Shown in pieces: positions 17,005 through 26,225 of a DNA stretch of 64,000 nt (position 1 is its first letter; the number at the start of each line of letters is the position of its first letter). Both the position numbers and the translations under genes were made by a program. The notes under the pieces were generated by a model. That model ran no database searches. It was not told where the DNA came from and worked only from the letters and a program-made list of their open reading frames with translations. Origin of the DNA: Vibrio tetraodonis (GTDB taxonomy: Bacteria > Pseudomonadota > Gammaproteobacteria > Enterobacterales > Vibrionaceae); contig NZ_QLYY01000015.1 in the NCBI RefSeq assembly GCF_003350295.1, forward strand, positions 114,630 to 178,629, read 5' to 3'.

Positions 17005-17571
17005 ATGCGACCAACGAAATCGAATTTAGATTCTTTGATTGGCAAGGATATTGACATGGATATACGTTTGACATGTCAACCTGAGCATAGCGACTCCGGA
17101 TATCTAGAAAAACAGTTTGGGGTGACTTTAACTCTGTCCGACGGAAATGTGGTTTTGGCGCGTGACGACTCATCCGTTGATGCTGGAACTTGGGTACCAT
17201 ATGCTGAAACTAAGGCTGTTGTTGGACGTTATCGAGGAGGCGGTGTTGGTTGGATTGCATCAGGGCCGTTTAGTGGCTGTGAAATGGCGGTGGGAGTTGA
17301 CAATGCACTAGGTAAAGTGTTCGCAGCCCACATAGCTAAACAAAGCGGCTCTACAGCGCCTGGAGACTATCGAAAGTTTCGTTTACATAATGAAGCAAGT
17401 GAGTTTTACTGGAATAGAATTCCCATGCCTTTTGAAGATAGGTACTCTTGTGCGTACGTTTTTGTCATTTGCTCGCAGGACGGTATTGTTTCTATGAATT
17501 CGCTAGAAGTAGCGACGACCAGTATGGGAGGCAGCAACGGTAAGATATTATCAGTTAGAGCATTCAAATAA
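17005..17571 (+). CDS. Candidate BLF1/CNF1-like glutamine deamidase (orphan protein)
   Basis: The 188-residue cytosolic-looking protein has no signal peptide and no membrane span; GGGGGAG lies just before the ATG. It contains IASGPFSGC (84-92) and, 17 residues on, AAHI with H109. The CNF1/BLF1/CheD fold uses an SGC cysteine (LSGC motif) and a following His. In BLF1 the triad is Thr88, Cys94 and His106; here S86, C92 and H109 take equivalent places, with Ser for Thr at the same -6 distance. From memory, BLF1 also has a C-terminal ATTS-x-G-S segment like ATTSMGGS at 170-177, and a W-x-P before the motif like WVP at 63-65. BLF1 deamidates Gln339 of eIF4A. This function is inferred; the protein could be a non-toxic relative. 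It stands alone after glyA. Confidence 0.5.
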   Translation: MRPTKSNLDSLIGKDIDMDIRLTCQPEHSDSGYLEKQFGVTLTLSDGNVVLARDDSSVDAGTWVPYAETKAVVGRYRGGGVGWIASGPFSGCEMAVGVDNALGKVFAAHIAKQSGSTAPGDYRKFRLHNEASEFYWNRIPMPFEDRYSCAYVFVICSQDGIVSMNSLEVATTSMGGSNGKILSVRAFK

Positions 17572-17601
17572 CGCCGTTGCTGGGCAGACTGGTTAACTTA
17601 C

Positions 17602-17928
17602 TTATTTTGAAATACTAAGCAGAGTGCCAGACTTGCACTTGAACGAGTAGTACTTTCGACTCTCGCTGAACTTGCCCAGACCTTCACCGTGGCAATAATC
17701 GATATTAATATCACGCATGGTTTCCAGAGTGTCTTCACTGGTCAGAGCAAACTTAGAGCCATCTGCACAAACAATACGAACGCGGCCATCATCGCTTACA
17801 GAATATAGTTCAACTTCAGTATTACATAATTCAAAAGAAGCTTCACGAAAGTTATCTTGTTGAGTATTTGATGCACAACCTGCTGTCACTGCAGTGATCG
17901 CTAGAGCAATAAAACCTAGTCTTTTCAT
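17602..17928 (-). CDS. Small predicted lipoprotein, function unknown
   Basis: The 108-residue protein starts MKRLGFIALAITAVTAGCAS, a lipoprotein-like signal in which the cysteine is preceded by TAG rather than the usual L-x-G. The mature part has several Cys (in ELCNTEV, IVCADGS, IDYCHGEG and FKCKSGT), enough for two disulfides, and ends with a beta-like KSGTLLSISK. AAGGG lies six bases before the ATG at 17928; an upstream ATG at 17997 would add a hydrophobic run that does not look like a signal. It is convergent with the BLF1-like gene. I do not recognise a family. Confidence 0.7.
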   Translation of the reverse strand: MKRLGFIALAITAVTAGCASNTQQDNFREASFELCNTEVELYSVSDDGRVRIVCADGSKFALTSEDTLETMRDINIDYCHGEGLGKFSESRKYYSFKCKSGTLLSISK

Positions 17929-18012
17929 AATCATCCCTTGGAATAAAAACAGTTTTAGTATTATTAGAGCTAAGCCTATAGAAGAGTGTTGTCTCATTCA
18001 AGAAGTGAACAA

Positions 18013-18046
18013 TAAAAAGGGCTAATTGATTCAATTAACCCTTTTA
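18013..18046 (-). terminator. lipA terminator
   Basis: On the minus strand AAAAGGG pairs with CCCTTTT and an inner TAATT arm pairs with AATTA, with one internal mismatch. The transcript then enters TTTTTATTG. It lies about 40 bases after the lipA stop codon. Confidence 0.65.
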
Positions 18047-18083
18047 TAGTGATGCTTTTATTGTTGTAGCTTAACGCAGTGAG

Positions 18084-19049
18084 TTAACCTACTTCTATCC
18101 CTTGAGCTTGTAGGTCTGCATGGTAAGAGGAGCGGACAAAAGGCCCACAAGCTGCGTGGGTGAATCCAAGGTCCAGTGCAATTTCTTTTAACTCATCGAA
18201 CTCGGATGGCGGTACATATCGCTCAACAGGAAGGTGGTGACGGCTTGGCGCTAGATACTGACCTAGAGTCAACATAGTTACACCGTGAGCTCGAAGATCT
18301 TTCAAGACTTCGATAATTTCTTCTTTTGTTTCGCCAAGCCCCATCATAAGTCCTGATTTAGTCGGAACATCAGGGTGCTGCTGTTTAAATTTCTGTAGCA
18401 GCTGTAGAGACCATTTGTAGTTAGCTCCTGGGCGAGCTTTACGGTACAGGCGAGGAGCCGTCTCTAGGTTATGGTTGAAGACATCTGGTGGATTGTCTTT
18501 CATCAATTCGAGAGCAACATCCATTCGACCTCTAAAGTCAGGCAGTAGAGTTTCAATTTTGATATTTGGATTCTTTGAACGGATCTCACGGTTACAGTCA
18601 GCGAAATGTTTGGCACCGCCATCACGAAGATCATCGCGGTCGACAGAGGTAATAACTACGTATTTGAGTTTCATGTCTGATATGGTCTGGGCCAGTTTTT
18701 GAGGCTCATCAGCTTCAGGGGCAACAGGGCGGCCATGTGCGACATCACAGAATGGGCAGCGACGAGTACAAATAGCACCAAGGATCATGAAAGTAGCGGT
18801 TCCATGGTTAAAGCACTCAGCTAAGTTAGGGCAAGACGCTTCTTCACACACAGAGTGAAGATTGTTCTTACGCATTGCTGATTTGATCTCTTGAATGCGT
18901 TGACTGTCAGCCGGTAGCTTGATTTTCATCCAGTCAGGCTTTCGCAGAATTTCTTTTTGCTCAGTAGGCATATTCTTGACTGGAATTAGAGCCATCTTAT
19001 CAGCGTCGCGATACTTAACGCCTTTTTCCATTTGGATTGGTTTACTCAT
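18084..19049 (-). CDS. lipA: Lipoyl synthase
   Basis: Radical SAM enzyme that inserts two sulfurs into the octanoyl group bound to the E2 and H proteins. The 321-residue protein has the auxiliary-cluster motif C-x4-C-x5-C ([12 protein letters not shown], residues 68-79), the radical-SAM motif CTRRCPFC (94-101) and the C-terminal RSSY whose Ser ligates the auxiliary cluster. It lies 23 bases after lipB, in the order lipB-lipA as in E. coli, but without the ybeF gene that E. coli carries between them. Confidence 0.98.
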   Translation of the reverse strand: MSKPIQMEKGVKYRDADKMALIPVKNMPTEQKEILRKPDWMKIKLPADSQRIQEIKSAMRKNNLHSVCEEASCPNLAECFNHGTATFMILGAICTRRCPFCDVAHGRPVAPEADEPQKLAQTISDMKLKYVVITSVDRDDLRDGGAKHFADCNREIRSKNPNIKIETLLPDFRGRMDVALELMKDNPPDVFNHNLETAPRLYRKARPGANYKWSLQLLQKFKQQHPDVPTKSGLMMGLGETKEEIIEVLKDLRAHGVTMLTLGQYLAPSRHHLPVERYVPPSEFDELKEIALDLGFTHAACGPFVRSSYHADLQAQGIEVG

Positions 19050-19072
19050 GCTTTATTACTTCTCTTTGCTTC

Positions 19073-19726
19073 TCAACGCGTAGGAGAGGCTTCTGTGCTG
19101 AATTCAACTTGCTCATAATCAAGCAAAGTGACAAGTTCTTCGACTAGTGTCGTCTCAACTTGGGCAAGATCTGTTGGTCCACCAAGTTGGCTCATTTGAA
19201 CCATTTCCATACCCGCATAGCCGCATGGATTAATACGCAAAAAGGGTGACAGATCCATATTCACGTTGAGAGCTAAACCGTGAAATGAACAGCCTTTGCG
19301 AATTCTAAGGCCCAAAGAGCAGATCTTTTTACCATCAACATAGACACCTGGTGCATCTGGTCGTGCTGCCGACTCTATATTGTAATATTTTAGTGTTTTT
19401 ATCACGAGTGTCTCAATTGTCGTGACAAGATCTCGTACACCGAGTTTTTTACGACGAAGGTTAATCAGGAAGTAAGCCACTAGTTGACCTGGCCCATGGT
19501 AGGTAACTTGCCCACCTCTATCGCTTTGTACGACGGGGATTTCACCAGTATTGATTAAGTGCTCTGCTTTGCCGGCTTGACCTTGAGTAAAAACAGGGTT
19601 GTGTTCAACAAGCCAAACTTCGTCACAGGTTTCCTCTGTTCGAGAATCTGTAAACTCATGCATGGCTCGCCAAATCGGTTCATAGTCCTGTTGGCCCAAG
19701 TGCTTAACAACAAGCTGGTTGTGCAT
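19073..19726 (-). CDS. lipB: Octanoyl-[ACP]:protein N-octanoyltransferase
   Basis: Transfers octanoate from acyl carrier protein to lipoyl domains, the step before LipA. The 217-residue protein shows [16 protein letters not shown] (68-83), the catalytic Lys in [14 protein letters not shown] (K134) and the catalytic Cys in [12 protein letters not shown] (C168). Start [19 protein letters not shown] fits the family. It is 180 bases downstream of ybeD, which has a terminator of its own, so lipB probably has a separate promoter. Confidence 0.98.
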   Translation of the reverse strand: MHNQLVVKHLGQQDYEPIWRAMHEFTDSRTEETCDEVWLVEHNPVFTQGQAGKAEHLINTGEIPVVQSDRGGQVTYHGPGQLVAYFLINLRRKKLGVRDLVTTIETLVIKTLKYYNIESAARPDAPGVYVDGKKICSLGLRIRKGCSFHGLALNVNMDLSPFLRINPCGYAGMEMVQMSQLGGPTDLAQVETTLVEELVTLLDYEQVEFSTEASPTR

Positions 19727-19856
19727 TCCTAATCCTATCGTCAGTTAATCAGGTTTACGGAGTATAAACTGGTTCGGTTCATGTAACTATATGTAAGTAA
19801 GATATTTTTAACCCTCTGAAAAGTAGAAGATTTATATCTATCTGATATATATAAAT

Positions 19857-19878
19857 AAAGCAGCCTTGTGGCTGCTTT
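19857..19878 (-). terminator. ybeD terminator
   Basis: AAAGCAGCC (19857-19865) and GGCTGCTTT (19870-19878) pair around TTGT. On the minus strand the stem is followed by ATTTATA. It lies just after the ybeD stop codon and next to a long AT-rich palindrome. Confidence 0.7.
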
Positions 19879-19909
19879 TAAATTTATTTGATTAAATCAA
19901 ATAAATTTA
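19879..19909. repeat. Perfect AT-rich palindrome at the ybeD stop codon
   Basis: A 31-base perfect inverted repeat, 15 bp per arm around a single central A (19894). Arm: TAAATTTATTTGATT. It includes the ybeD stop codon (19909-19907) and adjoins the terminator, so the ybeD message ends in two consecutive hairpins. Confidence 0.85.
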
Positions 19910-20185
19910 CAAAACCATACGAACGATATCAATCTCACCGAGCTCTTTGTAGAGAGTTTCCACTTGTTCAATAGATGTTGCTGTAATTGTAATAGAAACA
20001 GAGTGGTAGTTCCCTTTAGCGCTTGGTTTGACACTCGGACTATAGTCACCTGGAGCATGTCGTTGTATGACTTCAAGTACTTTCTCTGGTAACTCAGGCT
20101 TAGCATAGCCCATGACTTTATAAGTAAAGGAACATGGGAACTCAAGCAGATCTTTTAGTTTTGCATCTGAGTTAATAGTCAACAT
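19907..20185 (-). CDS. ybeD: DUF493 family protein YbeD
   Basis: The 92-residue protein has the ACT-like alpha/beta sandwich of the DUF493 family: [20 protein letters not shown], then [26 protein letters not shown] and the last helix [12 protein letters not shown]. The family is thought to act as a small regulatory domain, and no biochemical activity is established. It lies between dacA and lipB, as in E. coli. Its stop codon sits inside a perfect 31-base palindrome. It is short but clearly conserved. Confidence 0.93.
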   Translation of the reverse strand: MLTINSDAKLKDLLEFPCSFTYKVMGYAKPELPEKVLEVIQRHAPGDYSPSVKPSAKGNYHSVSITITATSIEQVETLYKELGEIDIVRMVL

Positions 20186-20261
20186 TTTGAAACTCCAAAT
20201 TGGATGTCATTTAGCCAGCGCGAAATAGTACTGCTATTCAACTTAAATCTCAACAGGCCAT

Positions 20262-20292
20262 AAAACAAAGAAAGCCGCTTTGTGCGGCTTTC
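20262..20292 (-). terminator. dacA terminator
   Basis: On the minus strand GAAAGCCGC and GCGGCTTTC form a 9-bp stem (20270-20278 with 20284-20292), followed by TTTGTTTTA. It separates dacA from ybeD. Confidence 0.8.
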
Positions 20293-20313
20293 AAGTTATG
20301 GAAGCTGGGAAGA

Positions 20314-21492
20314 TTAAAACATGCTCTTGAATAACATGACGATATAATCCCAAAGACGACTGAATAAGCTTCCTTGTTCTACGTCTTCGAGAGCAAGGAG
20401 TGGGTATTCAGCGACATCTTCGCCTTCTAGTTGATAGTATAGCTTACCGACAACATCGCCTTTCTTAATTGGTGCTTCGAGCTCTTTTTCCAAAACGAAA
20501 CTGGCCTGAAGATTTTTAGCCTGGCCTCGAGGAAGGGTTACATAGGTGTCTTGATCAAGGCCAAGCGCTACAGTGTCTTTATCACCCATCCAGACTTTTT
20601 CTTCGACAAAAGTTTCACCAGATTTGTGTGGTGCAACCGTCTCAAAGAAGCGGAAACCATAGCTTAGTAGCTTTTTACTCTCAGATTTACGTGCATTGGC
20701 ATTTTTAGTCCCCATGACCACAGCGACCAAACGCATTTGTCCTTCGGTTGCTGAGCTCACCAAACTGTATCCGGCATTACTTGTATGGCCAGTTTTAATA
20801 CCGTCTACATTCATGCTTTTATCCCACAATAAACCGTTGCGGTTATATTGGGTAATGCCGTTATAGGTGTACTTTTTCTCCGAATAAATACGGTATTCAT
20901 CCGGAACATCTCTAATTAGAGCTTGGCCCAATAGTGCCATATCGTAAGGCGTTGAGTATAGATTCGGGTTATCTAATCCATGTACGTTAGCAAAATGGGT
21001 ATCCTTCATTCCTAGGCTGTCTGCCCACGCATTCATCAAATCAACAAACGCATCTTCTGATCCCGCAATGTGCTCGGCCATGGCGACGCAGGCATCATTT
21101 CCAGATTGAACAATAATGCCGCGATTTAAGTCTTTCACTTTGACTGTGGTGCCGACTTCAATGAACATTTTCGATGAATCAGGGAAGTTTTTTGCCCACG
21201 CATTTTTGCTTATAGTGACATCGTCATCGGGTGAGATGTTTCCACGTTCTAATTCTTGACCAATGACATAACTCGTCATCATTTTGGTTAAGCTTGCAGG
21301 TGATAATTTGGTATTCATCTCATGCTCTGCGAGTATTTTACCTGAATGGTAATCCATCAGAACATAGCCTTTAGCTGCAATTTGAGGCGCATCAGGTACG
21401 ACGATAGGTGCGGCGAAAGAAGATGATGCGAAGGTTGCAGAAAGCGCAATAGAAGAAGCAAAAACGGATTTGATTAGCGTTGTTTTTTTCAT
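20314..21492 (-). CDS. dacA: D-alanyl-D-alanine carboxypeptidase, penicillin-binding protein 5
   Basis: Removes the terminal D-alanine of peptidoglycan stem peptides in the periplasm. The 392-residue protein has a signal peptide cut near SSFAA, then active-site motifs SLTK (S67-K70), SGN (130-132) and KTG (233-235), a C-terminal beta domain from about 290, and a final amphipathic helix (LFSRLWDYIVMLFKSMF) that anchors it to the outer face of the inner membrane. It is part of the rodA/mrdA cell-elongation cluster, after rlpA. A terminator follows. Confidence 0.97.
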   Translation of the reverse strand: MKKTTLIKSVFASSIALSATFASSSFAAPIVVPDAPQIAAKGYVLMDYHSGKILAEHEMNTKLSPASLTKMMTSYVIGQELERGNISPDDDVTISKNAWAKNFPDSSKMFIEVGTTVKVKDLNRGIIVQSGNDACVAMAEHIAGSEDAFVDLMNAWADSLGMKDTHFANVHGLDNPNLYSTPYDMALLGQALIRDVPDEYRIYSEKKYTYNGITQYNRNGLLWDKSMNVDGIKTGHTSNAGYSLVSSATEGQMRLVAVVMGTKNANARKSESKKLLSYGFRFFETVAPHKSGETFVEEKVWMGDKDTVALGLDQDTYVTLPRGQAKNLQASFVLEKELEAPIKKGDVVGKLYYQLEGEDVAEYPLLALEDVEQGSLFSRLWDYIVMLFKSMF

Positions 21493-21581
21493 ATTGACTA
21501 CAGGTTTTAATTAACTGTCCATATCTTAACAGAAACAATCTCTCAAGCCAGTGTAAGACATGCCTCACACTGGTTTGAGGA

Positions 21582-22367
21582 CTACAAGGATTTTATAAAG
21601 GCACTTGAATAGCCCATGAGTTTAACTTGTTCTAACGTTTTTTGCGTCAGCATATAGTCATCAAATGGACCCAAAAAGACACGATGGATATTATTGTCTG
21701 AATTGACGTAACTCTTTACTGAAAGGTTTTGACTCAAATCTTTAGCTAAAGTTCGCACTCTGTCTTGGTGTTTTGATGAAGCGACTTGCACGACAAATTT
21801 AGGTATCGATTTTTGCTTGTGTTGAGCCGTGGGTTTTTCTACTGAAATAACTTCTAGTTTTATATTAGCGGTCCCTGTGCGAATGACTTCAAGCTTAGTT
21901 GCAGCTGCATAGCTAAGGTCGATAACGCGCCCTGGGTGGAAAGGCCCTCTATCGTTGACTCTAACAATGGCTGTCTTCCCATTGTCTTTGTTGGTCACTT
22001 TGACATAACTTGGAATGGGTAAAGTCTTATGAGCGGCTGACATCGAGTACATGTCATAGACTTCGCCATTAGACGTAAGATGACCGTGAAACTTTTTGCC
22101 ATACCATGAAGCAATACCCTCTTGAGCAAAGCCTTGAGGCTCCTTAATGATGGAGTAGTGTTGACCTCTTAGGGTATAGTCACGATTTCCGCCTACACTA
22201 TATGGCTCGTATTGAGGGTGTGCGTCTTCAATATGATCAACCGAAATGGGGGCGTTTGGCGCTAGATCATCTTCTATTGAATAACGCTGTGACGGAGAAG
22301 AAGAGCAGCCAGCCAAAAAAACGGTAATAGCGCAAAGTATACCGATCAGGACATTTTGAAAAATCAT
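21582..22367 (-). CDS. rlpA: Septal ring lytic transglycosylase RlpA
   Basis: Outer-membrane lipoprotein of the RlpA family. The 261-residue protein has a lipoprotein signal with box FLAGC (residues 18-22), a double-psi beta-barrel domain (GIASWYGKKFHGHLTSNGEVYDM to VIDLSYAAA) containing the family's HKTLP and VRVNDRGPF motifs, and a C-terminal SPOR domain (about 188-260, FVVQVASSKHQDR) that binds denuded glycan at the septum. In Pseudomonas aeruginosa RlpA is a lytic transglycosylase, whereas E. coli RlpA shows no such activity, so the activity here is open. Its ATG abuts the rodA stop codon. Confidence 0.95.
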   Translation of the reverse strand: MIFQNVLIGILCAITVFLAGCSSSPSQRYSIEDDLAPNAPISVDHIEDAHPQYEPYSVGGNRDYTLRGQHYSIIKEPQGFAQEGIASWYGKKFHGHLTSNGEVYDMYSMSAAHKTLPIPSYVKVTNKDNGKTAIVRVNDRGPFHPGRVIDLSYAAATKLEVIRTGTANIKLEVISVEKPTAQHKQKSIPKFVVQVASSKHQDRVRTLAKDLSQNLSVKSYVNSDNNIHRVFLGPFDDYMLTQKTLEQVKLMGYSSAFIKSL

Positions 22368-23489
22368 TTATGTTGCCTTAGAGAAAGCTTTCCTATGAGT
22401 GTGTATAGACATTAATATGCCAAAGCCTGCCATCAGGGTAACCATGGAGGTTCCACCGTAGCTAATGAGTGGTAAGGGTACTCCGACTACAGGTAGGATA
22501 CCACTAACCATTCCTATATTGACAAAAACATAAACAAAAAAGCTTAAAACTATACTACCAGCCATCATTCGGCCAAAAGCTGTTTGCGCTTTACTGGCTA
22601 AAACCAGACCTCGGCCAATGATAAACAAATATAAGCTGAGCAAGGTCAAAATCCCGATTAATCCCCATTCTTCTGCAATAACAGCAAAAATAAAGTCAGT
22701 ATGCCTTTCTGGTAGAAATTCTAATTGAGATTGGGTACCTTGTAGCCAACCCTTGCCTGATATACCTCCTGAGCCTATTGCGATCTTACTCTGAATAATA
22801 TGGTATCCAGCTCCCAGAGGATCTGATTCAGGGTTAAAGAGTGTTCGGACCCTGACTTTTTGATATTCCCTCATCAGAAAAAACCACAGGACAGGCAAAA
22901 AGGCCCCAAGGCTACAAACCGCAGCGAAGATAATTTTCCAACTGATGCCAGCTAGGAAGATAACGAATATACCAGAAGCAGCGATCAGTATCGAAGTCCC
23001 CAAATCTGGCTGTTTAGCAATAAGAATGGTCGGAACACAGACCATTACTAGCGACAGTACTAAGGTTTGAAAGCTTGGTGGAAGCGAGCGTTTACCAATA
23101 AATCGTGCCACCATGAGAGGAACGGCGAGTTTTAAAAGCTCTGAGGGCTGGAATCGCACGAAACCAAGGTTTAGCCAGCGCTGAGCACCTTTAGAGGCTT
23201 CGCCAAAGAACAGTACACCAAGTAGCAATAGAACACCGACTGTAAACATGAGTGGGGCCAGAGTCTCATAGGTACGAGGTGGTATTTGAGCAAGCAAAAC
23301 CATAATGCCTAGTGATAGAGCCATACGCATAGCTTGACGGTCCATCATGCCAAGGTTTTGACCACTTGCACTGTACATGACGACAAGACCGAAGCCCATG
23401 AGGACTAAAATTCCGAGTAAAAGGGGGAGATCGAGATGGAAGCGCTCAAATAGAGCTCGATTCTGGCCTGTGGATGGATCAAAATCCAT
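22368..23489 (-). CDS. rodA: Peptidoglycan glycosyltransferase RodA
   Basis: SEDS-family polymerase that, with PBP2, builds side-wall peptidoglycan in the rod complex. The 373-residue protein has ten hydrophobic spans, the conserved [13 protein letters not shown] region, and [15 protein letters not shown], then [14 protein letters not shown] near the C-terminus. It lies 2 bases after mrdA and is followed directly by rlpA. Order leuS-side to lipA-side is the same as in E. coli. Nothing unusual in length. Confidence 0.97.
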   Translation of the reverse strand: MDFDPSTGQNRALFERFHLDLPLLLGILVLMGFGLVVMYSASGQNLGMMDRQAMRMALSLGIMVLLAQIPPRTYETLAPLMFTVGVLLLLGVLFFGEASKGAQRWLNLGFVRFQPSELLKLAVPLMVARFIGKRSLPPSFQTLVLSLVMVCVPTILIAKQPDLGTSILIAASGIFVIFLAGISWKIIFAAVCSLGAFLPVLWFFLMREYQKVRVRTLFNPESDPLGAGYHIIQSKIAIGSGGISGKGWLQGTQSQLEFLPERHTDFIFAVIAEEWGLIGILTLLSLYLFIIGRGLVLASKAQTAFGRMMAGSIVLSFFVYVFVNIGMVSGILPVVGVPLPLISYGGTSMVTLMAGFGILMSIHTHRKAFSKAT

Positions 23490-23491
23490 GA

Positions 23492-25375
23492 TTATTTTGC
23501 CTCTTCTTTTTCTTTGACTAACACTTTATCAAAGACTTTTCGTACTAGAGGGCCACCTTGTGATGAGCCTCCTCCAGCATTTTCTAGTACAACAGTGACA
23601 ACCAATTTTGGTGAGTTGAGCGGTGCAAAACCAGTAAATAGAGCATGGTCACGTAAGTGTTCAGCAATTTCGTCAGCATTGTATTCTTCATCTTCACCAA
23701 GGCCAAAGACTTGAGCAGTCCCTGACTTTCCAGCACTGACATAAGCTGTGTTATAAAATGCTCGACGAGCAGTGCCTTTTTTCCCGTGATTAACTAGACG
23801 CATACCTTCAATCGCTAAATCCCAAAAACGGTTTTTAACTCCTGTAATAGGTGGGTAGGTTTCTACTTCTGTTAATACTTGATCTTCGAATGGTTGACCG
23901 TTATCAACGGTGCCTCTTAGCAAATGAGGAGGCATGACCTTGCCTCGATTAATCAATACTGAGGTTGCTTTTGCGATTTGCATTGGCGTCGCAGTCCAAT
24001 ATCCTTGCCCTATGCCAACAGGTATGGTGTCTCCTTGGTACCAAGGTACGCGATGTCGCGCTAATTTCCACTCCTTGGTTGGCATGTTAGCTTTACTTTC
24101 TTCATAGATATCAATACCCGTTTTATCTCCAAAGCCAAACATCATCATCCAGTTCGAGATGCGGTCAATGCCCATATCGTAGGCGATTTGATAAAAAAAA
24201 GTGTCGACGGATTCTTCAATTGATTTGACTATGTTGACTTTTCCATGCCCCCAGCGTAACCAGTCTCTAAAAGGTTTGGTTTTAGAATTGGGGATTTTCC
24301 AATAGCCCGGATCGTTACGTGTGGTATAAGGAGTGATCACGCCTTCTTCAAGTGCTGCAACGGCCATTAAAGGCTTGATAGTGGATGCAGGCGGATAAAT
24401 GCCTAAAGTGGCTCTATTCACTAAGGGACGATTTTTGTCGTTAAGTAAAGCGCTATAGGCTTTGGTAGAGATTCCATGTACAAAGGCATTTGGGTCATAA
24501 CTAGGGCTGGAAACCATGGCTAAAACGCCGTTATCATTGGGGTCAAGTACTACCACACTACCTCTGCGTTCAGAGAGTAACTGGTGGATATAAAGCTGAA
24601 GGTCAATATCTAAATTGAGTACAACATCTTTCCCTGGTGCTGGCGGAATGTATTTAAGTGTGCGAATAATACGGCCACGACTGTTGACTTCTACTTCTTG
24701 GTACCCAGCGGTGCCATGTAATAAGTCTTCATAGTAACGCTCGACTCCGAGTTTGCCTATATCTCGTGTGGCTTGGTAATTACCCTCTTTACCTTCCCTA
24801 GTCAGTTTATTCATGTCTTTGTCGTTGATCCGAGACACATAACCAATGACATGGGTGAGTACTTCACCGTAGGGGTAATGCCTTTTGAGGTTTGCATTTA
24901 CTGTAACCCCAGGAAATTTGTGCTGATTGACAGAAAACTTGGCAACTTGGTCTTGGGTCAATTGTGTCAGAATCGGCACAGACTTAAACCGACGCGCATG
25001 ACGTCGCTCTCGTTCAAAGCTTTCAACTTGCTCGGGAGTAATGTCGAGATATTTTCTTAGTCCTTCAATTGTCCCAGACATATCTTTAATTTTTTCTGGG
25101 ATAATTTCCAAGCTGAAAACAGGGCGATTTTCCGCTAGTAATTTACCATTACGATCGTAAATTAATCCCCGATTAGGGGCGATAGGTACAATTTTAATCC
25201 GATTGTCGTTGGAGCGAGTTTTGTAATCTTGATATTGATTAATTTGAATGTTGTAGAGGTTGGCAACTAAGAGACCAACCATAGTGATGATTCCAATGAA
25301 AGCGATGATAGCACGACTTTTGAATAGTTTTGCTTCTGCTTGGTAGTCTCTAAACCGGGTGCGCTTTCGTAACAT
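23492..25375 (-). CDS. mrdA: Penicillin-binding protein 2 (transpeptidase)
   Basis: Cross-links side-wall peptidoglycan and stimulates RodA. The 627-residue protein has one N-terminal membrane span (about 20-42), a pedestal domain, and a transpeptidase domain with the active-site motif STIK (S331, K334), an SxD-type motif in SVDTF and KSGTAQVF near the C-terminus. RodA and PBP2 genes are adjacent, which fits their complex. It begins 7 bases after the rlmH stop, so it belongs to the same transcript. Confidence 0.97.
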   Translation of the reverse strand: MLRKRTRFRDYQAEAKLFKSRAIIAFIGIITMVGLLVANLYNIQINQYQDYKTRSNDNRIKIVPIAPNRGLIYDRNGKLLAENRPVFSLEIIPEKIKDMSGTIEGLRKYLDITPEQVESFERERRHARRFKSVPILTQLTQDQVAKFSVNQHKFPGVTVNANLKRHYPYGEVLTHVIGYVSRINDKDMNKLTREGKEGNYQATRDIGKLGVERYYEDLLHGTAGYQEVEVNSRGRIIRTLKYIPPAPGKDVVLNLDIDLQLYIHQLLSERRGSVVVLDPNDNGVLAMVSSPSYDPNAFVHGISTKAYSALLNDKNRPLVNRATLGIYPPASTIKPLMAVAALEEGVITPYTTRNDPGYWKIPNSKTKPFRDWLRWGHGKVNIVKSIEESVDTFFYQIAYDMGIDRISNWMMMFGFGDKTGIDIYEESKANMPTKEWKLARHRVPWYQGDTIPVGIGQGYWTATPMQIAKATSVLINRGKVMPPHLLRGTVDNGQPFEDQVLTEVETYPPITGVKNRFWDLAIEGMRLVNHGKKGTARRAFYNTAYVSAGKSGTAQVFGLGEDEEYNADEIAEHLRDHALFTGFAPLNSPKLVVTVVLENAGGGSSQGGPLVRKVFDKVLVKEKEEAK

Positions 25376-25382
25376 TGGCTAC

Positions 25383-25853
25383 TTATTCTCGGTGATATGG
25401 GTGATTGGCGGTTATGCTCCAGGCTCTGTATAGGCTTTCTGCCATAATTATTCTTACTAACGGATGTGGCAGAGTTAGTGCAGACAGCGACCAACTTTGG
25501 TCGGCGGCAGCTTTGCAGGCAGGAGCTAGCCCTTCAGGCCCGCCAATAAGGATAGAAACGTCTCGGCCATCGAGTTTCCAACTCTCAAGTTGTTGGGCTA
25601 ATTGTGATGTGTCCCACTTTTTACCGGGAATATCTAGCGTAATAATGCGATTGCCTTTCGGTACTGAAGCTAGCATAGCTTCACCCTCTTTTTGCAAAAT
25701 TCTTGCAATATCAGCATTCTTTCCCCGTTTTCCTGCAGGAATTTCAACTAGCTCCAACGGAATATCATGAGGAAAACGACGTTTATACTCTAAAAAGCCA
25801 TCTTCAACCCATTTGGGCATTTTAGTGCCAACTGCAATCAGTTGTAGCTTCAT
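25383..25853 (-). CDS. rlmH: 23S rRNA pseudouridine-1915 N3-methyltransferase
   Basis: SPOUT-class enzyme that methylates pseudouridine 1915 in helix 69 of 23S rRNA. The 156-residue protein starts [20 protein letters not shown] and shows the SAM-binding knot residues in [13 protein letters not shown] and [16 protein letters not shown], ending [14 protein letters not shown] as in E. coli. The start at 25853 is used because it matches the family; an ATG four codons earlier overlaps the rsfS stop. It is coupled to rsfS, with only 2 bases between. Confidence 0.97.
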   Translation of the reverse strand: MKLQLIAVGTKMPKWVEDGFLEYKRRFPHDIPLELVEIPAGKRGKNADIARILQKEGEAMLASVPKGNRIITLDIPGKKWDTSQLAQQLESWKLDGRDVSILIGGPEGLAPACKAAADQSWSLSALTLPHPLVRIIMAESLYRAWSITANHPYHRE

Positions 25854-25855
25854 TT

Positions 25856-26173
25856 TTAGCCCCAAAGCTTCTCAAGTTGATAAAGCTCACGCTTTTCCTC
25901 TTGCATGACATGCACTATTGTACTGCCCATATCGAGCACCACCCATTCTCCTTCGACATCGCCATTAACGCCAAGTGGTTCAATACCTGCACTCTTTGAT
26001 TCTTTCGCTACGTGTTCCGCTATTGAGTTTACATGACGTTTTGAAGTTCCAGTACAAATAATCATGTAGTCGGTAATCGATGACTTCCCTCTGACATTTA
26101 AGGTCTGTATGTGTTGCGCTTTCATATCATCAGCTTTATCGACTAGAAAATTATTCAGTTTTTCAAGTTGCAA
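25856..26173 (-). CDS. rsfS: Ribosomal silencing factor RsfS
   Basis: Binds ribosomal protein L14 and keeps the subunits apart in poor conditions. With a TTG start at 26173 the protein has 105 residues, exactly the E. coli length, and begins (M)[20 protein letters not shown] at 26185-26181 lies seven bases before the TTG. The family motifs [16 protein letters not shown] and [13 protein letters not shown] are present. An upstream ATG at 26260 would overlap holA and add residues foreign to the family. In E. coli nadD and cobC lie between holA and rsfS; here they are absent. Confidence 0.95.
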   Translation of the reverse strand: MQLEKLNNFLVDKADDMKAQHIQTLNVRGKSSITDYMIICTGTSKRHVNSIAEHVAKESKSAGIEPLGVNGDVEGEWVVLDMGSTIVHVMQEEKRELYQLEKLWG

Positions 26174-26225
26174 GTTGTTGTCCTCTTTGTATTGTTTAAT
26201 CAAAGCGGGAAGTATATCACGCTTT

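Noticed and set aside
25405..25770. 121-codon open frame on the plus strand inside rlmH
   Set aside because: Antisense shadow of a conserved gene with no independent support.
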